Below, piece by piece: positions 1-8,393 of a stretch of DNA of 64,000 nt. The notes beneath the pieces are model-generated. The model saw only the letters and a program-made list of their open reading frames with translations. It ran no database searches and was not told where the DNA came from. The position numbers and the translations under genes were made by a program. The stretch's first letter is position 1. Each line of letters opens with the position of its first letter. Source of the DNA: Thermogymnomonas acidicola JCM 13583 (GTDB taxonomy: Archaea; Thermoplasmatota; Thermoplasmata; Thermoplasmatales; Thermoplasmataceae); contig NZ_BBCP01000010.1 of assembly GCF_001316105.1 (NCBI RefSeq), positions 1 to 64,000 on the forward strand. Direction: 5' to 3'.

Positions 1-73
1 AGGTGAGAGGTACATTTTTGCTGGGTGTAAGAGGGATACTTATAATAATTTTTATACATGTGCATTCCTGGCA

Positions 74-393
74 TCACCTGAGAACAGCAACCATGCCGCC
101 TATGAGAATCAGGGCGAACGAGAGTATGTAGAGCCCAGGGAAGATGTCAAGGCCCAGTACTGAGAGCGTTATCATTATGGCTCCAGCGTGCGTCCTCATG
201 GTGTTGGCCAGTGCTGATGCGAATATACCGATCACGGGGAAGACAGCCATGTGTATGGCCCCCCCACAAGGCCGGGAAACGGCTGCACCCTTATGACCGG
301 GTCAACAGGCGGATAGAGGAATGTGGCAAGCAGTATGGCGACGAAGACCAGCGATCCGGAGAGGCCGAAGCTCTGCTCGTACTTCACCGACAT
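74..393 (-). CDS. small multi-pass membrane protein, frameshifted
   Basis: Unrecognised small membrane protein of about 105 residues. It starts MSVKYEQSFGLSGSLVF, with a first hydrophobic segment around residues 13-28. It changes frame at a C7 run (259-265) and continues through two more hydrophobic stretches (ending ILSFALILIGGMVAVLR) to a TGA at 74-76. The two frames join naturally if the run is shortened, so I treat it as one gene. A TATA-like element lies about 25 nt before the ATG, arguing for a leaderless start. It is divergent from the next gene. No function is proposed. Confidence 0.55.
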
Positions 394-404
394 GCATAAA
401 CGAC

Positions 405-417
405 CTTTTATATAGAG
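405..417 (-). promoter_or_regulatory. TATA element, leaderless promoter
   Basis: Read on the minus strand, the sequence is ctatataaaagg, centred roughly 20-25 nt before the ATG of the small membrane protein. It leaves almost no room for a 5' leader, as in leaderless archaeal transcripts. Confidence 0.5.
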
Positions 418-524
418 GTTCACATCGGCCACAGGCCAATTCAGTACAGAAGGTTCCCAGTGGTGGACGGAAAGCACAGGGCAAGACCACTGCCAGGCCT
501 GCAGTCCCCCCCGCCGTGCCAGGC

Positions 525-1148
525 ATGGTTGGCAGGTGGAAGAGTTCAATACTGCCTGGCGATCGGGTTCTGTTGATCTACTACATCCTTGGACTGGCTG
601 CAGCGATCGCGGCACTCCACATGGTTGCCCCGGACCACTGGGTACCGCTCTCGGCCCTGAGCGTGAGGTCAGGATACACGCAGAGAAAGACTCTTTCGCT
701 TTCACTCCTGATCGGCATCACACACGGGCTGGCCACCTCCGCCCTCTCCGCCTCCGTTGCATTCCTGGGCCTCGTGTTCCTGAGCGGTGCCCTGGTGAGG
801 TACATATCCTTTGTGCTCCTGATCGCTGTGTCCGTTTACATCGTAGCCAACGCCATCAGGGAACAGTCCGCGGGCACGGAGGTGCAGCAGGTATCCTTGG
901 CAGCCAGCGTGATCCCAGACCCTGCCCTTGTCCCCCCCATACTGCTCCTTGCATCTCCATCCGGCCTCTATACGCTGTCGGTGGCCATTGTGGTCTTCCT
1001 GGCAGTGACAGTGGCCACCGTGGTCTGCATGGTCTATGTGTCCATGCTCGGCTACCTGAGGGGCCTATCGGGACTGAGGCCCGCCACCGTGGACTACATC
1101 GTTGCCGCTGTGCTGGCTGGCACCGCCCTCTACGTACTACTCTCCTAA
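525..1148 (+). CDS. nickel/cobalt transporter-like membrane protein
   Basis: A hydrophobic protein of about 200 residues with roughly six membrane segments. Near its N terminus it has the motif LHMVAPDHWVPLSALS, a histidine five residues before an Asp-His pair. This resembles the H-x4-DH metal motif of NiCoT/HupE/RcnA-type nickel and cobalt carriers. A second His sits in GITHGLATS, where those carriers have their second motif. The likely role is transition-metal transport across the cytoplasmic membrane, but this rests on short motifs only. The start is uncertain: ATG at 525 is used, and a TTG nearer LIYYILGL is possible. The frame is intact to the TAA. Confidence 0.5.
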   Translation: MVGRWKSSILPGDRVLLIYYILGLAAAIAALHMVAPDHWVPLSALSVRSGYTQRKTLSLSLLIGITHGLATSALSASVAFLGLVFLSGALVRYISFVLLIAVSVYIVANAIREQSAGTEVQQVSLAASVIPDPALVPPILLLASPSGLYTLSVAIVVFLAVTVATVVCMVYVSMLGYLRGLSGLRPATVDYIVAAVLAGTALYVLLS

Positions 1149-1278
1149 ATTACAATAGCCACCAGGACATGCCAGGCCATGCGCATAGCCTCTTTCCCTT
1201 TCCACTTGCCGGAGTGGGTATCTGGCCCACAGAGGGCATCGCTGATGCGTTTCATCTCCTCCTCTGCCCCCATCCTCC

Positions 1279-1752
1279 GTGATCCTTGTCTACGACGGGA
1301 GCAAGTTAAAGGGCAGCGCGGAGAGGGATGCCCACATGGAGGTGGTGGAGAGCATAGTCGATGCATGGGTGACCATGGTGCATGATGCCAACCATGGCTG
1401 TTACTCCTCCATGATGGCCGGAGCCGACACCATGGAGGAGAGGGTGAAGAGGAACATGCTCCTGATGGTCTCTGACACAGTGGAGTCATACCTGCGATCT
1501 TACTGGAAGGACCTCAGGAGCCTGAACTCTGAGGTCACGGATTCAATGTACAGGGCCAAGCACCGCCTCTTCTCCAGTGTGGTCTGGGACCTTGAGAGGT
1601 CGTGCTGGGAACACGTGAACGAGGTTGCGCTGGATAGGGTGCGCTCCTTCGGCTACACGGAGAGGACGCTCATGGTGGTTGACCCGGAGCTCTCCTACTG
1701 GTTCCAGGACCACATGCCCGAGGTCAGGAGGGCAGAGCTGCAAAGCCTGTAA
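1279..1752 (+). CDS. hypothetical alpha-helical protein
   Basis: A 157-residue soluble protein in one open frame from a GTG (MILVYDGSKLKG) to TAA. It is rich in Met, Arg, Glu and Trp, with no membrane segment and no motif I recognise. Composition and codon use (AGG for Arg, GTG/GTC for Val) match real genes in the window. It contains none of the seven-base G/C tracts. The 130 nt before it hold only a short unsupported minus-strand frame. The gene is followed immediately by a transposon end, so it marks the border of an old insertion. Function unknown. Confidence 0.5.
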   Translation: MILVYDGSKLKGSAERDAHMEVVESIVDAWVTMVHDANHGCYSSMMAGADTMEERVKRNMLLMVSDTVESYLRSYWKDLRSLNSEVTDSMYRAKHRLFSSVVWDLERSCWEHVNEVALDRVRSFGYTERTLMVVDPELSYWFQDHMPEVRRAELQSL

Positions 1753-1755
1753 ACT

Positions 1756-2095
1756 ACCCCGCCATTACGGACGGGGGGCATCTCCACCTCACGGTGAAGA
1801 TTTCCTGCTTCTTCCAGGAAACTTACTATACACTCCCTCGGAAAAGGGAATGTACAGCAGAGGTCTCCTGTCCACAGGCTCTAAGGGCAGTGCCGGCCCT
1901 TCACGTGGAACGTTTAGGGGGGGAGCGCTGTGATAACGCTCTAAAGTCCGACCGCACTCAGTACAGGCGAACACACGGTCTTTCAGGGACAGTTCATTCT
2001 TGACGTATCCACACCTGGCATACTTCTTAGGTATACGCTGGATTCACCTTCACTACCCTCCCACCAGCCCTTTCAGCCTTTTAGGAGAGGTATCT
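1756..2095 (-). pseudogene. tnpB: TnpB C-terminal remnant (IS200/IS605 type)
   Basis: Minus-strand reading in several frames gives the last ~100 residues of a TnpB/OrfB protein: AERAGGRVVKVNPAYT, then a zinc-ribbon CGYVKNELSLKDRVF, then ACTECGRTLER, followed by the usual low-complexity tail (VEPVDRRPLLYIPFSEGVYS). The first Cys pair is damaged by small indels. The N-terminal RuvC-like part and any TnpA are absent, so the element is dead. It ends beside a hairpin typical of these elements' right ends. TnpB is an RNA-guided nuclease in active elements; only the zinc-ribbon tail remains here. Confidence 0.75.
1757..1777. repeat. hairpin at right end of the TnpB remnant
   Basis: An imperfect inverted repeat (CCCCG, CC ATTA CGGA, CGGGG) lies just beyond the TnpB stop. 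IS200/IS605 elements carry such subterminal hairpins, which TnpA recognises as single-stranded DNA. Assignment is by position and form only. Confidence 0.45.
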
Positions 2096-2267
2096 CGTGA
2101 ATTCAGATAAATTGGAGTGGAGGATATGCTCTCAGTGTCTAACTCCCGCTGCTCACTACCATCCCCCCCTCCCACACCGAAGGGGGCTTCCGCCCCCCCA
2201 TTAAACCCCCCCATAAAGTTAAAGAAGGAAGCATGATGCCCAGCACGTTCGGTACAGAGTGATCGGG

Positions 2268-2651
2268 ATGACCGTGTTTCAGGGAAGGGCTTCAAAGAAG
2301 TTCACAGGCGGGAAGTACAAGAAGTTAAGGAACAAGAGGAGGTTTGAGCTCGGCAGGGAGCCAACTCTCACGAGGCTTGGGCCGGAGAGCAGGAAGACCA
2401 TCAGGGTCAGGGGGGGCGGCAACACGAAGACCTTCATAATGAGGGCAGAGTTTGCAAACGTCTATAGCCCAAAGGACAGGACAACGAAGAAGGTCAGGAT
2501 CCTAACGGTGAAGGCCAACCCGGCCAACCCGCACTTCGTGCAGAGGAACATAATGAACAAGGGCACCATAATACAGACAGAACTCGGTGATGCTAGGATA
2601 ACTTCAAGGCCCGGGCAGGAAGGCGTGATCAACGCCGTCCTGGTGCAGTGA
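2268..2651 (+). CDS. rps8e: 30S ribosomal protein S8e
   Basis: Archaeal/eukaryotic small-subunit protein S8e, full length at about 127 residues. It has the family start MTVFQGRASKKFTGG, the KKLRNKRRFELGREP block and the C-terminal ITSRPGQEGVINAVL. The ATG at 2268 is preferred over an in-frame GTG nine bases earlier because family members start at MT-FQG. A G7 run codes RVRGGGNTK, one Gly more than relatives usually have (RGGN), without breaking frame. It is followed after 4 nt by srp19, so the two are likely co-transcribed. Confidence 0.93.
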   Translation: MTVFQGRASKKFTGGKYKKLRNKRRFELGREPTLTRLGPESRKTIRVRGGGNTKTFIMRAEFANVYSPKDRTTKKVRILTVKANPANPHFVQRNIMNKGTIIQTELGDARITSRPGQEGVINAVLVQ

Positions 2652-2655
2652 AGCC

Positions 2656-2913
2656 ATGGTGCAGGTAACCCTTTACTCCCAGTACTTCAGGGAGAGCAAT
2701 ACGAGGCGTCTCGGCAGGAAGATCTCCAGGAAGGCTGCCCGGAATTACTCCGATGCAAGGCTCGAGGAGATTCTGAGGTCCCTGAGGCTGAAGTTCGAGG
2801 TCAGGGATGCCAGGTACCCAAGGATACCATGGGAGCCCTGCAAGATGTACATAGTGGACAGCAACGTGAAGAAATCAACACTCATCAAGATGATAGAGAG
2901 GAAGTTGTCCTAG
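2656..2913 (+). CDS. srp19: signal recognition particle 19 kDa subunit
   Basis: An 85-residue SRP19 homologue with the family features Y-FRESNTRRLGRKI, KAARNYSDARLEEIL and the C-terminal KKSTLIKMIERKL. SRP19 binds the tips of helices 6 and 8 of SRP RNA and prepares it to bind SRP54 for co-translational membrane targeting. The frame is intact. The ATG follows the S8e stop by 4 nt. The 3' end meets the convergent primase gene with a few bases of overlap. Confidence 0.92.
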   Translation: MVQVTLYSQYFRESNTRRLGRKISRKAARNYSDARLEEILRSLRLKFEVRDARYPRIPWEPCKMYIVDSNVKKSTLIKMIERKLS

Positions 2914-3886
2914 GGCACTTTCCTGCGCCTCTTGTAAGAATAGTACTGGAGCGGGTGCCTGAGCCACTCCCTAGCACAGACGGCATCGTCGCCTGCGTAG
3001 CACAGGTGGTTGGACTTCAGGACAGCGCACTTTGGTGGTGAATAGACTTTGCCTGATATCTCCCCCCTGTGACGTGGAGCACCTGGTACCTTGTCATCCT
3101 CTCGTTGTAGTCGGGGGCGGTCCTGAACAGGCTCATTATGTCCTCCCTGTCCATGCCAACGTTGAAGAGAAAACTCACCAGGGTAAACCTGGCCATGTGC
3201 GGGAGGTTCACCCCATCCCTCATCTGGTTCAGGTAGGTCGATATGCACGGTGGAAAGCTGTTGAAGTCAAGGCCCCCTGGCACATCGGCCCACTTCCTGG
3301 AAAGGTCCCTGAAGAGGTTTCCCAGCGATTCCACCATATCTGCATATCCAGATAGGGCCTCCCTGGCCTCCGAAACTTCGATGGAATTGTAGAGGTCAAG
3401 GAACAGGGCCACGAACCTCTCCCTCACAAGCGTTGCGAACACGTCCTCGCTCACCCTCACCGTACCGGAGTCCACGTCCTGGTATACGAGCCTGTATGTG
3501 GGCCCGCTTACCCTCTTCACGGTGGCCACGAAGTCGAACACAGGCACAAGGAACCTGTGGCTCCTGTAGTCGAAGGATGCCCTCATGCCCATGGAAGAGG
3601 CATATGAGACAGCATCCTCCGGGTCAGACTGCTTCACCGCAGATTCCACATGGTCCCGGGCAGTGTTGAGAGCCCTGGTGGTGAATCCCTGCTCATCTAT
3701 GGCACGCAGTATCCAGAGGGAGAGGTAAAAGGTGTCGCTGTCCCTCGGGTCGGGCTTCTCTGACCGCGCCACGGACTCGAGGAAGTCAACGGCCCTCCTC
3801 CTGGCCTCAGTGCCCTCCTTGCTCCCCAGCAGCGTGCCGATCCTTGCCCTGAACTCCAGGAAGCCTTCCCTGGTTGGCAGGTTCAT
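2910..3886 (-). CDS. priL: DNA primase large subunit PriL, frameshifted
   Basis: Large (regulatory) subunit of the archaeal primase, which with PriS makes replication primers. The C-terminal iron-sulfur domain is clear: FPPCIS with the first Cys, NLPHMARFTLVSFLF, TRYQVLHVTG, then in the next frame KVYSPPKCAVL, NHLC and the end HPLQYYSYKRRRKVP. Four cysteines fit a 4Fe-4S cluster. The frame breaks at a C6 run (3062-3067); a run of four restores HVTGEISGKVYSPPKC. The length of about 320 residues is normal. The ATG overlaps the stop of the upstream Xaa-Pro peptidase, implying coupling. Confidence 0.88.
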
Positions 3887-4975
3887 GAAACCTCGATCAG
3901 GTCTCTCGGTGCCGTGGTGATCCTCTCGTTGCCGTCCTTCCTGACCACCACGTCATCCTCTATCCTGACACCGCCGAACTTCGGGACGTATATCCCGGGC
4001 TCCACTGTAACGACCATTCCGTTCTTGAGCGGGAAGTCCAGGGTTGGCGTCAGCGCAGGGTGGTCGTGCACGTCCAGCCCGACGCCGTGCCCCCAGGGAG
4101 TGTATGAACCTGCCTTGTACTTTGTGCTGTCTATGACATTCCTGGCAGCAAGGTCAGCGTCCTTCCCGTTTGCGTTCTCCCTTATCACCTTGAATGCAGC
4201 CTCCTGGGCCTCGTAGACAACCTGGTGCATGTACTTCTGCTCCTCACTCGCATGGCCGAATACCACGGTGCGGGTTATGTCAGAACAGTACCGCCTGTAA
4301 AGGGCCCCCCCGAAGTCCATCAGCACGAAGTCGCCCCCCCTCCTGAGCTTCCTGTCACCGGGTGCGTAGTGCGGTATGGACGCATTGGGGGGGCCGAAGG
4401 CTATGATCGACCTGAACGAGGGCCCATCTGCGCCGGCCTTCATCATCTCGTAGTTGAGCTCTGCGGCCAGTTCCAGCTCCGTCATGCCCTCACGGAGCCT
4501 GTCCAGCACCCTCTCGAAGGCCTCACTGCCTATCCTCGCCGCCTCCCTGAGTTTCGATATCTCCTCCTCTGTCTTCAGCCTCCTGGCCTCTGCTATCGAA
4601 CTTGTCACGTCTATGAACTCCTTGTCAGGTATCATCTTCAATATCTCCTTGTACTTGGAGAGCGTCAGGGCGGAGTAGTTGAGGCCTATCGTGTCAACAC
4701 CCTCCACCTCCTTCCTTATGATGTCCCTGAACTCCTCCTGGTTCCTGAACACCAGCACCTCAAGCCCCCCCGTTGCCCTTGCTGACTGTTCCTCCAGCTG
4801 CGATGTCACGATCTTCACGCTTTCCGGCGTGACCACGAGCAGAGTGCTCGAAGAGCCCTGAATCTGCCCCCCCGGTCAGGTAAAAGAAGGTCTTGTCGAC
4901 GGAATTCTCGTCACCGTTGAATATCAGGATCGTGTCTGTCTCCCTGGCGTACTCGAATATCCTCTTCGGGTCCAT
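3883..4975 (-). CDS. pepQ: Xaa-Pro dipeptidase/aminopeptidase (M24), frameshifted
   Basis: Cytosolic metallopeptidase of family M24 that cleaves X-Pro bonds. The N-terminal domain (MDPKRIFEYARETDTILIF, then NFYLTG-like FFYLTG) and the pita-bread catalytic domain are both present. Metal ligands are visible: Asp in LMDFGGALYRRYCSDITRT (two Asp), His in GHGVGLDVHDHP, and Glu in VEPGIYVP and GVRIEDDVV. The break lies at the C7 run 4867-4873, after FFYLTG. Several in-frame C7/G7 runs add Gly residues. It is divergent from queE, with about 60 nt between starts, and overlaps priL. Confidence 0.88.
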
Positions 4976-5036
4976 GGTGGGAAGAGTGGTAATGTAGATA
5001 TAACAGTTAGCAGGGAGAGATATATCCAGCAAAGTG

Positions 5037-5690
5037 ATGTGGTTATGTGCTCATAACGAGGTGTTCCACAGCATCCAGGGCGAGGGACTTTACATGGGCA
5101 TACCCATGCTGTTTGTGCGAACGAACAGGTGCAACCTGAGATGCACATGGTGCGATTCGAAGTATACTTTCACAGGTGGCAGGGAGGTACCACTGGAAGA
5201 ACTGCTCGGGGGGGAGGTGGAGAGGAGCAGGGAGCAGTGGGTCTGCTTCACTGGTGGGGGGGAGCCCCTCCTCCAGAGGGAAGCGCTGGAGTTCACGAAG
5301 AGGGTCGTGTCCATGGGCAAAAAGGTACTCCTGGAGACGAGCGGCTCACTGCCCATAAAGGAGTTCACCTTCTCACCCATGGTTTCCATAGACATGGACA
5401 TCAAGACACCGTCTTCCGGGGGGGAGGAGAAGCACTTCCTGAAGGAGAACCTGGACTATATAAGGGATAACGACTACGTGAAGTTCGTCATAGCCAGCAG
5501 GGGGGGTGACTACGATTACTCCGTAGGCTTCATCAGGTCTATGCAGCGCAGTGTGAACGTGGTCTTCCAGCCTGCTTGGGGCACTGACATGCGCTGGCTG
5601 GCAGAAGCCGTGGTCAGGGACGCGCTGCCTGTGAGGCTCCTGCCGCAGTTCCACAAGTTCATATGGGGCGAGGCCAGGGGGGGCGTGTGA
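5037..5690 (+). CDS. queE: 7-carboxy-7-deazaguanine synthase (radical SAM)
   Basis: Radical SAM enzyme converting CPH4 to 7-carboxy-7-deazaguanine, the precursor of archaeosine (and queuosine) in tRNA. It shows the substrate motif FHSIQGEGLYMGIP, the cluster motif CNLRCTWC (CxxxCxxC), a GGE region and DIKTPSS. The invariant TGGEP appears as TGGGEP because of a G7 run at 5255-5261. Length of 218 residues is typical for the short QueE class. An in-frame GTG at 5034 is an alternative start. The stop overlaps the next gene, dihydroorotase, suggesting an operon. Confidence 0.9.
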   Translation: MWLCAHNEVFHSIQGEGLYMGIPMLFVRTNRCNLRCTWCDSKYTFTGGREVPLEELLGGEVERSREQWVCFTGGGEPLLQREALEFTKRVVSMGKKVLLETSGSLPIKEFTFSPMVSIDMDIKTPSSGGEEKHFLKENLDYIRDNDYVKFVIASRGGDYDYSVGFIRSMQRSVNVVFQPAWGTDMRWLAEAVVRDALPVRLLPQFHKFIWGEARGGV

Positions 5691-6966
5691 GGTGGTGGAT
5701 CTTGCAGGAAACGGTTTATTCTGGCATATTCTACTACTTAGGCGAGTTCAGGGAGCTTGAGGTACTCGTGAGGGACGGTAGGATCGAGAGGGTTGGGATG
5801 GACATAAGGGGCTTTCCGGTGAAGCGCCTCCCCCCCGGTGCTGTCCTGCCCGCTGGAACGGACATACACGTCCACTTCAGGGACCCGGGGGAGACGGAAA
5901 AGGAGGACTTCGAGACAGGGTCGCTCTCTGCCATATACGGCGGCACAACCACGGTGTTCGACATGCCGAACAATGCAGTGCCGGTGGACAACTACGAGGT
6001 CTTCAGGGAGAAGCTGGCTAGGGTGAGGGGGGGGAGGTCATATGCGGACTTCGGACTCTACACCATGTTCACGGGCTCGAACGAGGAGGTCATATCCAGG
6101 GAGACGAGTGGGATCAAGGTTTTTATGGGCGGATCCACGAACTCGGTGGTTGTCCCGGAAATCGACGAGAGGAAGGCCAGGCCCTGGACTCATTCAACGT
6201 GCCTGTGGCCTTCCATGCGGAGGACCAGGGGGGGTGCCTGGCGGCACACCAGGTGGAGGCAAGGGACACGAGGGAATACAACAGGTCCAGGCCACTGGAG
6301 TGTGAGGTGGCGGCTGGGAAGGCAGTAGATTCGCTGAAGATAAGGAAGAGGGTCGTGGCCCACATGACATACCCTTACCTGAGCGCCGAGAGCAGTGTGG
6401 TGAGGGAGGTGACACCGCACCACCTCCTCCTCCATGACAGCATGGGCCTGGGGGGGCCGCTGGGCAAGGTGAACCCGCCACTGAGGGACAAGCCCACAGT
6501 TGAGGCCAATCTGGAGGCATACCTGAGGGGGGGCTACTACACCGTCCTGTCATCGGACCACGCGCCCCCCCACACGCAGGAGGACAAGGAGGAGTTCGAG
6601 TACGCCAGGGCGGGGATCGTGGGGGGGGTTGAGACGAGGATACCCCCTCATGCTGGCGCTGGTGAAGAAGAAGGTGCTTGACATGAAGGTCCTCATAGAG
6701 ACCGCCTGTTCGAACCCTGCGAGGTAATGGGCATAAGAAAGGGCAGGATAGATGTGGGTTACTACGCAGACTTCATGTGTGTCGACCTGAACTCCATGAG
6801 GAGGGTGAACGAGGAGAGGCTGCACTCCAAAAACCCGTGGACTCCGTTCAACGGCTTCGATGCCGTGTTCCCGGAAACGGTGATAATGAGGGGCCAAACC
6901 GTCCTGGATAGGTACGAGGCCATTGAGGAGCCCCCCCTGGGTGAATTCGTTCGAGATCTGAAATAG
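5687..6966 (+). CDS. pyrC: dihydroorotase, multiply frameshifted
   Basis: Zinc amidohydrolase of pyrimidine synthesis, closing carbamoyl-aspartate to dihydroorotate. Visible are the metal-binding DIHVHFRDPGETEKEDF, DMPNN, the loop PEID, and the catalytic Asp in SSDHAPPHT. The family has SDHAPHT; the extra Pro comes from a C7 run at 6565-6571. Breaks occur near 6180 (a lost G in AGGGCCC), 6621-6628 (G8), 6643-6648 (C5) and 6724 (a lost G). Joined together, the product is about 425 residues, normal for class I. The start is a GTG overlapping the queE stop; a TTG at 5703 is possible. Confidence 0.88.
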
Positions 6967-7005
6967 CCCCCGATCATGATTTAATGCACCAGGCGATCCA
7001 GGGCC

Positions 7006-7678
7006 GTGATAAGGCTCATCCTCTCCGATGTCGATGGCACGATTACACACAGGGACAGGAGGATAGACGTTGCGGCCATAGAGGCAATCAGGAAGGCCAT
7101 TGGCAGGGGCATCCTGGTGAGCCTTGTGAGCGGGAACGTCATACCCGTGATGTACGGGCTGGAGGTCTTCATAGGCCTCAACGCGCCGGCATTCGCGGAG
7201 AACGGTGGCTGCTACATCATGAAGGAGCACGTGGAGGCCTTCTTCTCAAAGGAGAAGCCGGAGGAGTTTTTGAGGCACATAGAGAGGATCACGTCGGCAT
7301 ACGGCATATTCTCTAATGCCTGGAGGCTCACCTCCATGGGCTTCGGGATGAGGGAGGACGATGAGGAGAGGGTCAGGGAGGAGGCGAAGAAGTTCGGGGG
7401 TGACCGTGACGAACAGCGGCTACTCATGGCACATACTGAACCCCCCCGGGCAGGACAAGGCGTTCGCTTTCAGGAAGCTCATGGAGATGTACTCCCTGGA
7501 GAAAGACGAGATACTGGTCATTGGCGATTCAGAGAACGACATGCCCATGTTCAGGGAGGCCGTGCACAGTGCCTGCGTGGGCACAAACGAGGTCCTCATG
7601 TCCATGGCTGAGACCGTGACATCAGGAAAGAACTCCTCAGGCTTCGTTGAGGCGCTCGGGAAGTACGGTATTGTATGA
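7006..7678 (+). CDS. pgp: phosphoglycolate phosphatase (HAD), frameshifted
   Basis: HAD-superfamily phosphatase of the archaeal phosphoglycolate phosphatase group, very like the Thermoplasma enzyme of known structure. It has the nucleophile motif LSDVDGTIT (DxD), motif II SLVSGNVIPV, AFAENGG, and motif III/IV GDSENDMPMF, with a C2-type cap between. It removes 2-phosphoglycolate. A G5 run at 7396-7400 breaks frame; four G gives FGVTVTNSGYSWH. A C7 run turns the expected LNPGQDKAF into LNPPGQDKAF without shifting. GTG start; the last bases overlap the ATG of rnp4. Confidence 0.88.
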
Positions 7679-7980
7679 GGTCAACGTTCGGGAAGAGGGA
7701 GCTCAGGGCCATCGCCAGGGAACGCATTTGGCACATGTTCGACCTCGCCTCAGTGGAGGATGACCCAGCACTGGCCGCAAGATACATAGTGATCATGGAG
7801 AGGCTGGCCCTCAGGATGGATCTCACGCTACCCAAGGAGATCAAGAGGTCATACTGCAAGGTATGCAAGTGGCCATACAGATTCGGCACCGTGCTGAGGA
7901 TAAGGAGGCGCCTGCTGATCGTGCACTGCGGTCACTGCGGTGATATAAGGAGGATCCCGCTGGAAAAGGTCAGTCGTTGA
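7675..7980 (+). CDS. rnp4: RNase P protein component 4 (Rpp21/Rpr2)
   Basis: A zinc-ribbon subunit of archaeal RNase P, which together with Rpp29 supports the specificity domain of the RNA in 5' tRNA maturation. About 101 residues, intact frame. The N-terminal helices (ERIWHMFDLASV, ARYIVIMERLA) are followed by YCKVCKWPYRFG and IVHCGHCGDIRRIP, giving the four zinc cysteines. The start codon overlaps the phosphatase stop (ATGA), so the two are translationally coupled. The 3' end overlaps a convergent small gene by 11 nt. Confidence 0.9.
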   Translation: MRSTFGKRELRAIARERIWHMFDLASVEDDPALAARYIVIMERLALRMDLTLPKEIKRSYCKVCKWPYRFGTVLRIRRRLLIVHCGHCGDIRRIPLEKVSR

Positions 7981-8203
7981 GCGTCTCGATCTGGAACATA
8001 ACCTTGAATCCTTCCAGTGTGGCCTGTATCTTGTCCGCGAACCAGATCGAATCCTCTGCTGTTGCGTTCTCGCCCCCCCACTCGTATACCATGTCCTGCT
8101 CCCCCCCTATGACGGGCTTGAAGCCAAGGGAACGAAGCCTGTTGATCACTTCACTGGGTTTCGCACCCTCGCTTGAGAACGTAACTTTCAGGTAAGTCTT
8201 CAT
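7970..8203 (-). CDS. conserved-looking small protein
   Basis: A 77-residue soluble protein starting MKTYLKVTFSSEGAKPSEV and ending MFQIETLND. The pattern (a beta strand, a helix containing VINRLRSLGF, then strands) suggests a small alpha/beta fold; no family is recognised. ATG at 8203 is preferred to an in-frame start 45 nt upstream, since that stretch overlaps a TATA-like taaatatg. Two G7 runs each add one Gly (VIGGEQ, EWGGEN). It is convergent with rnp4. Confidence 0.55.
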   Translation of the reverse strand: MKTYLKVTFSSEGAKPSEVINRLRSLGFKPVIGGEQDMVYEWGGENATAEDSIWFADKIQATLEGFKVMFQIETLND

Positions 8204-8393
8204 TGGATTCAGACCCCTCATAATAGAAACATATTTAGGTTTTTCCACGGCGGAGACCGTGTGCCAGCCACTCTTGGTACTGCCCGGGACGGCCTGGCAT
8301 GTCCTCTGACTTCACCCTCCCATGCCAATCAGGATAGGTCGGCCCGCCAATGTGGCAGTCCTCTGGCACTTCCCGGGCCATAACCCGCCGTGC

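Noticed and set aside
1145-1276. Minus-strand frame MGAEEEMKRISDALCG ... of about 43 codons between two plus-strand genes.
   Set aside because: Short, no promoter, and no similarity recognised; the coding-like look may be chance.
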